Source: a virus. From it: DNA of 64,000 nt. Below are positions 39,788 to 47,500 of this stretch, piece by piece. Positions within the stretch are counted from its first letter, which is position 1. Each line of letters begins with the position of its first letter. The notes below the pieces were generated by a model, which saw only the letters and a program-made list of their open reading frames with translations, was not told the DNA's origin and did no database searches. Where the stretch lies: positions 1 through 64,000 of IMG/VR virus record IMGVR_UViG_3300034101_003081, one strand, 5' to 3'. Both the position numbers and the translations under genes were made by a program.

Positions 39788-40173
39788 GCGATCTCTGCCT
39801 CGAATCTCGCCGCCGCCGTCATCACGTCTTCGACCCGCTGAGACCGGACGCCAGACGCTCGCCACGCTCGCCTGGCGGCAATCGCGAGGGCGGCACCTGC
39901 GGCGACTGTCCTGCGAAGTCTCGTCATCTCGGCCAGCACGACGGCCAAGAAGTGCGGATCAGCCGAGACGCAGTCTTGGCGACCACACGGATCGCAGTCG
40001 GCGACCGCCGCCGCCAGTGACCGCATCACGTCGTCCGACGAGTGCGAGCCGAGCATGCCCTGGTCGGCCAGGTAGCCTCGCAGCCGCTCGATCTCTGACG
40101 CCGCTTCTTCGGCGATTCCGTTGCACATCAAGCACAGAGCGTCGGCGCGGAGTTTCTCGACGACGTCGCTCAT
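39784..40173 (-). CDS. Helical protein
   Basis: A 129-residue helical protein with CDPCGRQDCVSADPHF (possible zinc loop). ATG 40173 overlaps the upstream stop (ATGA). Function unknown. Confidence 0.55.
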   Translation of the reverse strand: MSDVVEKLRADALCLMCNGIAEEAASEIERLRGYLADQGMLGSHSSDDVMRSLAAAVADCDPCGRQDCVSADPHFLAVVLAEMTRLRRTVAAGAALAIAARRAWRASGVRSQRVEDVMTAAARFEAEIA

Positions 40174-40370
40174 GTGTCGTCCTCCAGCCACTTCGCTGCC
40201 TTGATGAGCCAGGCGGCGTACCGTCGCAGGAAGTCCGCCGACTCCCTGCCGTCGTACACGTCGAGCCTGGCGTCAACGACCCTCTCGCCGTCGGCAGTCA
40301 CGCACTCCGCACGGCTCGTCGCAGTCGAAATCTTCCTCGGCCTCGTCGTCGCAGCAGCCTTCGTCTTCAT
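40170..40370 (-). CDS. Small protein, start uncertain
   Basis: A 66-residue protein from ATG 40370, or 43 residues from GTG 40301. The end ESADFLRRYAAWLIKAAKWL is clearly protein-like. The longer version overlaps the next gene upstream by 98 bp, so the shorter start may be right. Function unknown. Confidence 0.45.
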   Translation of the reverse strand: MKTKAAATTRPRKISTATSRAECVTADGERVVDARLDVYDGRESADFLRRYAAWLIKAAKWLEDDT

Positions 40371-40575
40371 CGTCGGCAAACCCCTCCGCGTTGACGTTGA
40401 ACACCCAATGGACACCGCTGGCGTAGATCGACAGGTCGCACTCTTCCGCGAGAAGGGCTGGAGACAGTCGTCGCGAGCCACCGTCAAGGCGGGCGGACTC
40501 GTTCTCGAAGTACTGCTGCTCGGACTCCAGATACACGAACACGTCGTCATCCAGTTTTTCGACGATGAGCCTCAT
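40273..40575 (-). CDS. Hypothetical acidic protein
   Basis: A 100-residue protein: RLIVEKLDDDVFVYLESEQ, a Trp-containing strand SGVHWVFNVNAEG and an acidic Cys tail. ATG 40575 shares a base with the upstream stop (TAATG). Function unknown. Confidence 0.5.
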   Translation of the reverse strand: MRLIVEKLDDDVFVYLESEQQYFENESARLDGGSRRLSPALLAEECDLSIYASGVHWVFNVNAEGFADDEDEGCCDDEAEEDFDCDEPCGVRDCRRREGR

Positions 40576-40811
40576 TATTTCGCCTCCATGACAAAGCGGG
40601 GAACGGCCAGCCGAGAGAGAATCCACACGCACGAGAGCAGGCAGAGAGATTCCAGCGGCTTGATCGTTTGCATGCCGAACATAGACGGCAGGCACCCGTT
40701 CCAGGCGGCGGTGAACGCGAGCGATGCCGCCATAAGGACGACTGCCCACACCAGCACGGCCGCAGCAAAGCGGCCAATAACCTCGGCTGCGGAAACAGAA
40801 TCACTTCCCAC
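40575..40811 (-). CDS. Small membrane protein
   Basis: A 78-residue protein from GTG 40811 with two hydrophobic spans (RFAAAVLVWAVVLMAASLAF and SLCLLSCVWILSRL). A dispersed element ends 5 bases before the start and no ribosome site is seen. Function unknown. Confidence 0.6.
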   Translation of the reverse strand: MGSDSVSAAEVIGRFAAAVLVWAVVLMAASLAFTAAWNGCLPSMFGMQTIKPLESLCLLSCVWILSRLAVPRFVMEAK

Positions 40812-41082
40812 GGTAAGCGTCTCCGTACAAACGAACCTCTTCCTTGAGTCTCTCCACGTACACGGCGGCGTCGAGCAACTCTTCTTGAAGATGCTGAAGC
40901 CATCCGGCGAGGTCGATGTCAGTACGATCCGTGGTCGTGCCGTACTTTCTGTACCCAGACTCGGAGCGAGCAAGCAGGGCTGCTCGAACTCGCATCACGT
41001 TCGTGTCTGGCAACTGGCAGTCGCCGCAAGCGTCTCTCTGAGGCTGCGACGGGCGCGCGAAGAGTTTCTTGAGCAGCGACAT
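40801..41082 (-). CDS. Conserved phage protein from a leaderless promoter
   Basis: A 93-residue protein. ESGYRKYGTTTDRTDIDLAG and LQHLQEELLDAAVYVERLKE form a common pattern of small phage proteins of unknown role. The ATG at 41082 is six bases after the -10 of the promoter at 41089-41116, so the mRNA probably begins at the start codon. Confidence 0.7.
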   Translation of the reverse strand: MSLLKKLFARPSQPQRDACGDCQLPDTNVMRVRAALLARSESGYRKYGTTTDRTDIDLAGWLQHLQEELLDAAVYVERLKEEVRLYGDAYRGK

Positions 41083-41088
41083 GCCCGG

Positions 41089-41116
41089 AGTGTACGGACA
41101 CGCCAACTGTGGTCAA
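41089..41116 (-). promoter_or_regulatory. Leaderless promoter with inverted element
   Basis: -35 TTGACC at 41116-41111, 16-base spacer, -10 TACACT at 41094-41089; the spacer ends GCGTGTCCG. ATG at 41082 follows six bases after the -10. The -35 overlaps the stop of the regulator upstream. Confidence 0.7.
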
Positions 41117-41559
41117 GATTTTTTTCGCCGCCCCGGTGAGCGTCCGGACGCTCGCTTCTTTGGCGATCGTCGCTCGCCGACGAGACGAGGCCTGCCGTAC
41201 TGCGGCGGATTGGCGAGGTACTCGCGGATGTTTCGTTCGCACGACTCGCGGTCGACCGCCCAGCATTTGTCGTTGAGCCGAAACCCCTTCAGGCGACCGT
41301 CCACGAGCATGCGGCCGATCATGGCGTCCGTGACGCAGACAATGTCACAGGCCTCGGGCACGCTGATCCACCGCCGGCAGGCCTTTTGGAACGCCTCTAG
41401 ATTGCAATCCTGTGCAAGCACCGACTCGTGGCAGACCAGCAGACCCTTGCCGCTCAGAGGGACAGCCAGAATCTGTCCCTTGGCGATCCGCTTGAGGACG
41501 CCGACTTGGGAGATTTTGAGAATTGCAGCCGCTTCGGCCACGGAAATGGGCTGTTTCAT
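41113..41559 (-). CDS. Tandem HTH regulator
   Basis: A 148-residue protein with two MerR/excisionase-like HTH parts: ISVAEAAAILKISQVGVLKR (~5-25) and ISVPEACDIVCVTDAMIGRM (~65-85). The end is very basic (SPKKRASGRSPGRRKKS). It lies beside the + strand integrase and between two copies of the dispersed element, so it is a candidate for the lysogeny switch or for binding the element. No ribosome site is seen. Confidence 0.7.
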   Translation of the reverse strand: MKQPISVAEAAAILKISQVGVLKRIAKGQILAVPLSGKGLLVCHESVLAQDCNLEAFQKACRRWISVPEACDIVCVTDAMIGRMLVDGRLKGFRLNDKCWAVDRESCERNIREYLANPPQYGRPRLVGERRSPKKRASGRSPGRRKKS

Positions 41560-41584
41560 GGTTTGCCTCTCCGTACAAGTTGCC

Positions 41585-41609
41585 CAAAAAACCGACCCCC
41601 GCAGGGGTC
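41585..41609 (-). terminator. Intrinsic terminator, reads leftwards
   Basis: Stem GACCCC/GGGGTC (41594-41599 with 41604-41609), four-base loop, then TTTTTT on the coding strand. It insulates the regulator from antisense transcription of the integrase. Confidence 0.7.
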
Positions 41610-41613
41610 AGTC

Positions 41614-41643
41614 TTGACAGTGCAATGGCGGGGGTAGGATTAT
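41614..41643 (+). promoter_or_regulatory. Rightward promoter for the + strand genes
   Basis: -35 TTGACA (41614-41619), 18-base spacer, -10 GATTAT (41638-41643). It precedes the small gene at 41701 and the integrase. Confidence 0.65.
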
Positions 41644-41700
41644 TCGTCAAGAAGCAGCGGCAACGGAATCGCTGCAATGCTCGCGCACGGAGGATTGGAA

Positions 41701-41865
41701 ATGATCGTCAGGCTTTCACACGTCGACCAGAAGTACGTGCTGCTCGAAGCGATCGAGGACTTCATTGCGAAGTGCAACAAGCAGAAGCAGTGGCGCGCAG
41801 TTGACGCCGCGAGAGACCTGTACGAGCAGGTGAACAAGGCGACACGAAAGACAAAGACGGAATAA
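41701..41865 (+). CDS. Small protein before the integrase
   Basis: A 54-residue helical protein starting MIVRLSHVDQKYVLLEAI after GGAGG. It is one of two rightward genes. It could be a recombination helper. No family recognised. Confidence 0.55.
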   Translation: MIVRLSHVDQKYVLLEAIEDFIAKCNKQKQWRAVDAARDLYEQVNKATRKTKTE

Positions 41866-41955
41866 AGCGATCGGCACCGTTGGTCACACCCTGCCCATGA
41901 AGGGTAGGCAACCCTGAAAGGACTCGCACACTCCACCCAAGAAGGAGATGCGACA

Positions 41956-42822
41956 ATGACTCTCAGCAAGTTCTTCGATGACTTCTACAGGCCTCTCAAG
42001 TTGCGAGGCCGTTCAGAAAACACGACAAGGCTCTACGCCAATACGCTGAAGCAGTTCGGCAAGTACCTCGGCCGGGCCGCCACGATCGAAGACGATCTCA
42101 ATGACCTCGCAATCTCGCGATACCTCTCGCATCGAGCGAGAGAGCGAAGCGTGTTCACAGCGGAGAAGGAGCGGTCGCAGTTGCTGGCCCTCTGGAGGTG
42201 TGCGGCGGATCGGCGGCTCATCGACATGCGGCCGTGCGTGCCTCCGACACCGATCCCGATTCGCGTGCCAACGGCCTGGAGCATCGACCAACTCAAGGCC
42301 CTGCTCGCGACGGCCAAAGTGATGAAGGGCAAAGTCGGCGACGTACCGGCGCACGTCTGGTGGACGGCGCTCATTCAAGTTCTCTGGCAGAGCGCAGAGA
42401 GAATTGGCGCGATCATGTCCGTGATGAAAGAGGACTACACGCGGCCTATCGTTCTCGTCCGCGCAGAGTGCCGCAAGGGAGGCAAGCGGGACAAACTCTA
42501 CACGTTCACTGACCCCGTCTGCGACCTGCTCGACGTCTTGAAGAAGTCTGGCAACGGCCCGCAACTCTTTGCGTGGCCGAGAGGATACGAATACCTGTGG
42601 AACAGGTTTGGCAAGATCGTCAAGGCAGCGGGACTCGAAGGCGGGCGTCGCAGCAAGTTTCATCAACTGCGGCGAAGTGCGGCGACGCACTTCGCTGCCC
42701 GTGGTGGCGATCCGACTGCCCTGCTAGATCACAGTTCGCCTCGCGTCACGAAGGCGTACCTCGATCCGCGATTTATCGACACGGGGCCGAAGCCGTGCGA
42801 AGTCTTGCCTGGACTTGACTAG
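41956..42822 (+). CDS. int: Tyrosine recombinase (integrase)
   Basis: A 288-residue recombinase with an N-terminal SAM-like core-binding domain (NTTRLYANTLKQFGKYLGR) and a catalytic domain. Catalytic residues: Arg149 (SAERIG), Lys177 (KGGKRDK), His236 and Arg239 (HQLRR), His259 (LLDHSS) and Tyr268 (TKAYLD). AAGGAG precedes the ATG. It stands opposite to almost all other genes. Its stop codon shares CTAG with the stop of the next gene. It should integrate or resolve the phage genome; attP is not identified. Confidence 0.9.
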   Translation: MTLSKFFDDFYRPLKLRGRSENTTRLYANTLKQFGKYLGRAATIEDDLNDLAISRYLSHRARERSVFTAEKERSQLLALWRCAADRRLIDMRPCVPPTPIPIRVPTAWSIDQLKALLATAKVMKGKVGDVPAHVWWTALIQVLWQSAERIGAIMSVMKEDYTRPIVLVRAECRKGGKRDKLYTFTDPVCDLLDVLKKSGNGPQLFAWPRGYEYLWNRFGKIVKAAGLEGGRRSKFHQLRRSAATHFAARGGDPTALLDHSSPRVTKAYLDPRFIDTGPKPCEVLPGLD

Positions 42823-43013
42823 CCAAGAGGCGGCTCTGGAATGGCGTGCCAGTGCGTCGGCGGAATCAATTCAGCGACGTCGTCATCTGACTCCCAGTAC
42901 TTGCCGCCGTTGTCTTCCATCAGCCTGGCAATCGTCACGACGCTGCCGCTCCAGACAAGCACGGCGTCGCCGAGTTGCGGCAATTTCTCTTCGCAGGGAA
43001 ACCATCCAAGCAT
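42819..43013 (-). CDS. DUF551-type small protein
   Basis: A 64-residue protein. GWFPCEEKLPQLGDAVLVW and ending PPTHWHAIPEPPLG give the DUF551 pattern. ATG 43013 after AAGGAGGAG. It converges with the integrase. Function unknown. Confidence 0.75.
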   Translation of the reverse strand: MLGWFPCEEKLPQLGDAVLVWSGSVVTIARLMEDNGGKYWESDDDVAELIPPTHWHAIPEPPLG

Positions 43014-43038
43014 GGGCTCCTCCTTGCTTTTGGGCATC

Positions 43039-43374
43039 CTACAGGATGGCTACAGGAGACGCCAAATAGACGACTTCCAGGCCCAGATGCGTCGCGAGAG
43101 CCCACTCGACCCTGGCCCCGCCAGACTTCTCCCAGCCTGGCAGCATGGCGATCGCATCTGCGTCGCACAGTGCAGAAAGGTCGCGACGCAGTGCGTCTCT
43201 CAGGAAGGCCTTCGAGACGACCGTCGTCGCCGGATCGAACCCAACGTCGCGATCGAGTTGGGCTGGATTGATGACGTCGTGCCCGAGCAGCCTCAGTTTC
43301 GCCTCGGCTTCGTCGAACGCCGGGAAGTTAAACAGCGGCAGGCCTGTCATGGGGCCGGCGAGATAGATTTTCAT
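43039..43374 (-). CDS. DUF4406 protein
   Basis: A 111-residue protein. MKIYLAGPMTGLPLFNFPAF and SALCDADAIAMLPGWEKSGG are the DUF4406 pattern, a relative of nucleoside 2-deoxyribosyltransferases. It may act on deoxynucleosides. Coupled to the next gene (ATGA). Confidence 0.8.
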   Translation of the reverse strand: MKIYLAGPMTGLPLFNFPAFDEAEAKLRLLGHDVINPAQLDRDVGFDPATTVVSKAFLRDALRRDLSALCDADAIAMLPGWEKSGGARVEWALATHLGLEVVYLASPVAIL

Positions 43375-43991
43375 GCGTTGTCTCCGATTGTGTAGTGCTT
43401 CGGAGACTTGTTCGCATGCAAGGCTCGCAGTCGTTCGACGTGCGGCGTGAGCCGCTTGACGATCTCCGCGTGGCCGCCACTTACCTGGCGGTCGTCCTTG
43501 AGTTTTCCGGCCGCCTCGGCGTCCACGAGGATTGCGAGACATGCGAGGGCCGAAGACAAGTGCGGAACCCCCTCCTCGTCGCACTCGCGACCCTCGAACC
43601 ACGCGGCGAGATGCCGCTGGCAGGCGTCCACGTAGATCGACGCACGCACGCCGACGACCCGCCAGTTAGAACGGCCGTACTTGAGAGCGCCGTTGAGCAG
43701 GGCAATGCAGCCCATGGCAGTGGCCGTCGTCGGCCAGAGATGCAGCGGCAGTTTGCCGGTGCCCACGAGGTCTTTCGGATTCTCGTCGAAAGCCCCAGGA
43801 AGCGGCGTCGCGCCGTCCATGTTGGCGGCACTGCGGACGTCGGCTTCGAGGTCTCCGTCATCGTCGTCGGCGAGAATCGACTCGCTGTGAGCCCTGGATG
43901 CGTTTCTCGCCTCGACGATCTCGCGAATAACTCGATTGGAGTCGTCGATGCTCTCGACGTGCCCGCCGTCGACTGCCGTCACCGTTGCCAT
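43371..43991 (-). CDS. dATP/dGTP diphosphohydrolase-like protein (DUF5664)
   Basis: A 206-residue protein. NPKDLVGTGKLPLHLWP, CIALLNGALKYGRSNWR, YVDACQRHLAAWFEG and PHLSSALACLAILVDAEAAG match the dATP/dGTP diphosphohydrolase family (DUF5664), which changes the nucleotide pool in some phages. No PurZ is in this window, so modified-base DNA is not shown. ATG 43991 after AGGAGG. Confidence 0.75.
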   Translation of the reverse strand: MATVTAVDGGHVESIDDSNRVIREIVEARNASRAHSESILADDDDGDLEADVRSAANMDGATPLPGAFDENPKDLVGTGKLPLHLWPTTATAMGCIALLNGALKYGRSNWRVVGVRASIYVDACQRHLAAWFEGRECDEEGVPHLSSALACLAILVDAEAAGKLKDDRQVSGGHAEIVKRLTPHVERLRALHANKSPKHYTIGDNA

Positions 43992-44032
43992 GCCTGGCCT
44001 CCTGTGTCCTGGGGCCAGTGAGCGTATCCAGA

Positions 44033-44332
44033 CTAAGGCCGGCGGCAAGCAGATTTTCCAGGGTCGAGCCTGTACCCCAGCGAGTACAGAATCTTGGCGA
44101 TGTCGCTCGCGGCTTGCGTGACGGCTTCCTCGCTCACGACGAACGTACCCATGCTGGCGTGCAAGCCCTCGTGAATCTCGCACTCTAGTCTTGAGCGGTG
44201 CTTGAGACTTGAGTTGATCAAGACTTTGCGCTTTGCGGGCTCTGTCCAGCCGTCGGCGTCGCCTTTGAGCGGCGAGTATCTCCAGAGCCAGCGGTGGCCT
44301 TCGGGGCCTAGTTGGAAGCGATGGTCTTCCAC
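44033..44332 (-). CDS. Small HExxH metalloprotein
   Basis: A 99-residue protein with KVLINSSLKHRSRLECEIHEGLHA; the HEGLH is an HExxH zinc motif, as in small phage metallopeptidase-like proteins. GTG 44332 after AGGAG overlaps the upstream gene by 25 bp. Activity is not shown. Confidence 0.65.
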   Translation of the reverse strand: MEDHRFQLGPEGHRWLWRYSPLKGDADGWTEPAKRKVLINSSLKHRSRLECEIHEGLHASMGTFVVSEEAVTQAASDIAKILYSLGYRLDPGKSACRRP

Positions 44333-44562
44333 AGCCTTCTCCTGACGAAGCGCAGCCGGGCCCGCCAGGTCATCTTTGCTGGGCCGCCGAGATACATGAT
44401 TATCCGATATTGAACCCGATTCCCCCAAGCGTCGAGCGATGCCATTCTTTGGCCGCAGCCGCAATTTTTTGCTCCGAACAGCCTGGCGATGCGGGTCTCT
44501 GATATGCCGCAGGCGGCCAAAGCCCTGCCGAGGACAGTTCCGATCGGGACGGGGCGGATCAT
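44308..44562 (-). CDS. Small basic protein at the end of the late operon
   Basis: An 84-residue basic protein: VLGRALAACGISETRIARL looks like a helix-turn-helix, followed by NCGCGQRMASLDAWGNR. ATG 44562 overlaps the stop of the giant tail gene (ATGA). Function unknown. Confidence 0.6.
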   Translation of the reverse strand: MIRPVPIGTVLGRALAACGISETRIARLFGAKNCGCGQRMASLDAWGNRVQYRIIMYLGGPAKMTWRARLRFVRRRLWKTIASN

Positions 44563-47500
44563 TGAGTCGTGTCCCGAACGGCGAGGGTGACTGACGGCTG
44601 GGACTGTGGCGCCGAGAATCTGTCGTGCGTAGCCCAGCCGTGCATCTCATTAGACCACTTCGGCCGAATCACGCTGACGCTGACTGGGCTCAGGCATTTA
44701 CCAAATACTTGAACGGCCACACCAGGCGGGAGCCTCTTCAGGTTGGCTGGGTGCCTGTCGCCTTGCACGAACGTCGGGTGGGAGTGCGACGCATCAAGCG
44801 TTGCTTCAGTCACGAAGCCGTCGTCGAAGAACAGTTCAACGCGAGTAAAGGGCTTGTTTGGGTCAGGCTCTAAGTTCTCGTCCGCTCCGTAAGAACTCCT
44901 AGTAACCCCGAAAGGCGGAATTGACGTCAAAGCAATGCGGCGACTTTTCTCCCCAGCCGGCAACTCGAAGTATTCGTGTGTTGCATTTTCGATGCGGACA
45001 TACTGGCTTTTATTTCCGTCGTAAAAGTCTGCGTAGTCTTTATCTGTTTCGACGAACGACACGGCTGGCGGAGACGTGTAGCCAGAGCCAGGCGACGTCA
45101 CGGTGACAGAGACAACCTTTCTGCGGAGAGTGGTTTGCTCTTCGTATCCCATTACGGCGACAGCCGTCGCGCCGCTGCCGCCTCCGCCATGCAAGACCAC
45201 GGTCGGCGTCGACGTGTATCCGCCGCCCTGAGACGACACTGATACCGACGTGACTGCGCCGTTGACTACAGTCGACGACGCTGACGCTGGAGTGATGAGA
45301 GGTCTGCCTCCGGAGACGACCGCTCTCGCAAGAGAGCCATATCCGGCACCGCCGGAGCCGACTAAGGCAGAGCCATATCCGTCGCTGCCGACAGCCACAG
45401 ACAGCGACGCGCCGCTGCCGACGTCGCACTCGACTTTCACGGTGGGCGGAACCGAGAACTTGTAGGCAGACACGGGTTGAGATAGGCCAAGATTAATCCC
45501 ATCAAAAAACGCGCCAGTTATAGTCCCGCCGGACAGGAACTGAAACACCAACTCGCGAGCGCCTTCTGGAAGAAAGCCTTCGCCGCGCGCCTGGTAGAGT
45601 CGCGTGGTTAAGTCTCCGATCTGGTCTCCAAGTTCGGCTCGCGAAGATTCGAGCAGCGAATTGAGTTCCTGCATGGACTTGGCCCACGAGTTGATAGACA
45701 CCGGCTGCGGAGGCACGCCTGTCTTTTTGCCTACAGCATCAACTCGGAGCGACGTTGAAGAGCGAATGACATGCGTATTCCAGAAAGAAACGAGTGGCTT
45801 TTGCCGAAACCATGTTGGCACTTCAATTGGAGGAACGCCGGGAGGGGAAGTAAGCGAATCAATCGGGCCGCCTGGAGTGTCAAACACATTGACGTTCGCG
45901 ATTCGCTGCTTGAGGTCCGCAAAGCGGGCCAGGTCCGGAGCGTAAAGCATCCCAGATAGGTGGCCGCCGTAAGGGTCGAACACGACTTGATCGACTCGCC
46001 CCTCTGCGTGGTGAATCCAGTACCGAGACTGAATCATGTCGCCGTCTCTGAAATACGGAATGTTGTTGCCCCAAGTCTGCCCTGGTGGAATGCGAGGATA
46101 CCAAAGGCCTAGCGGTGGCATGCCTGTGAGCGGGTCGTATGGCCCTACAAGTGCCGGATCAAGCCGATAGGCATATCCAGAGCCGCCGCTTTCGATAGAC
46201 AGAGATGTGTTTCCCTGTATTCGGGCCTGCGCTGCTGCCCTGTAGGGCTTGACTGACTCGGAAAACTCTTCTTCCGTGATCTCGCCGGCTGAGAGTTGCT
46301 CTTGAAGAGACTGGATAGCCTCGTTGCCTCCTCCTGAAAACGTGATATCAGGAGGAGTCGAATACCCGGAGCCGCCGCTGGTGACATTGCAGTAGATGAC
46401 AGAGCCGTTGATTTTGCACGTCGCCGCCGCGCCCGATCCGACGGCTGCCGTCGTGGCCGTCGCTGCAGCGCCGGTCCCGCCTCCGCCTTGGAAGAAGACC
46501 TGCGGCGGCCTGTAGTACCCAGAGCCGCGACTTGTGATCTTCATGTCCTCAACAGGGCCCGCAATGAAGGCCGTCGCAGACGCGCCGCCGCCAGGTTTGC
46601 CGGGATGGACGTCGAAACGGACTGCTGGCGCGTGTTGATATCCTCCGCCTTGCGACCCGACGGACACAGCAGAAACGGCGCCGGTGGTTGGGTCAATCGC
46701 CGCAGTAGCAGTGGCCGGAGACGGAGGCCCGATAAAAGCCGTGGCGGACGCGCCTGTGCCGCCGCCGCCGGTGAGGAAAACAGTCGGCGGCAATGTGTAT
46801 CCAGAGCCTCTCCCCGAGATCGTGACGCCAAGCACTTCTCCTGTGAACTGGTCTATCGTTGCGGAGGCCGATGCCCCGCTGCCCCCGCCGCCTGCAAACG
46901 AAACGGCTGGAGCAGACGTGTACCCGAACCCAGGAGTGTCAAGTTTGATGTACACGACAGAGCCATTTCCGGCTTTGTGGCCTCCAGAAAAAAAGACCTT
47001 CGGCGGTTCGCTGTAGTTGGCGCCGCCAAAGTCCGTGCGAACGCTCACGACCTTCCCGTCAATCGTGCAGGTTGCGGCCGCGCCACTGCCGCTGCCGCCG
47101 GTAATCAAGACCGAAGGAGGCAGTGAGTAGCCGCTGCCTCCGGAGCCTAATTCAAGCGATTCAATGTCTGGAACCGGCTCGAACGTCACGGACGGCGCTG
47201 CCCTGTACCTCCCCCCCTCGGAGACAGAAACAGCCGTCACCTTGCCGTCCACGATTCGCGACTCCGCAACAGCGGAGATGCCTGGCTGCGAAAAGACTAC
47301 CTTTGGAGCGACGCGGTATCCTGATCCGCCCTGCGTGACGGCTACGGATTCGACTGGACCGGCGATCGCGGCCTGGCAGGAAGCACCTCCTGAAATACTA
47401 ACCGTCGGGACCGTCCTGTACCCAGACCCCTTGTTCGTGATTCCGACACTGACAACTGCTCCATCGAGCGATGCCTCGGCAACCGCGACGCCGTCGGGCT

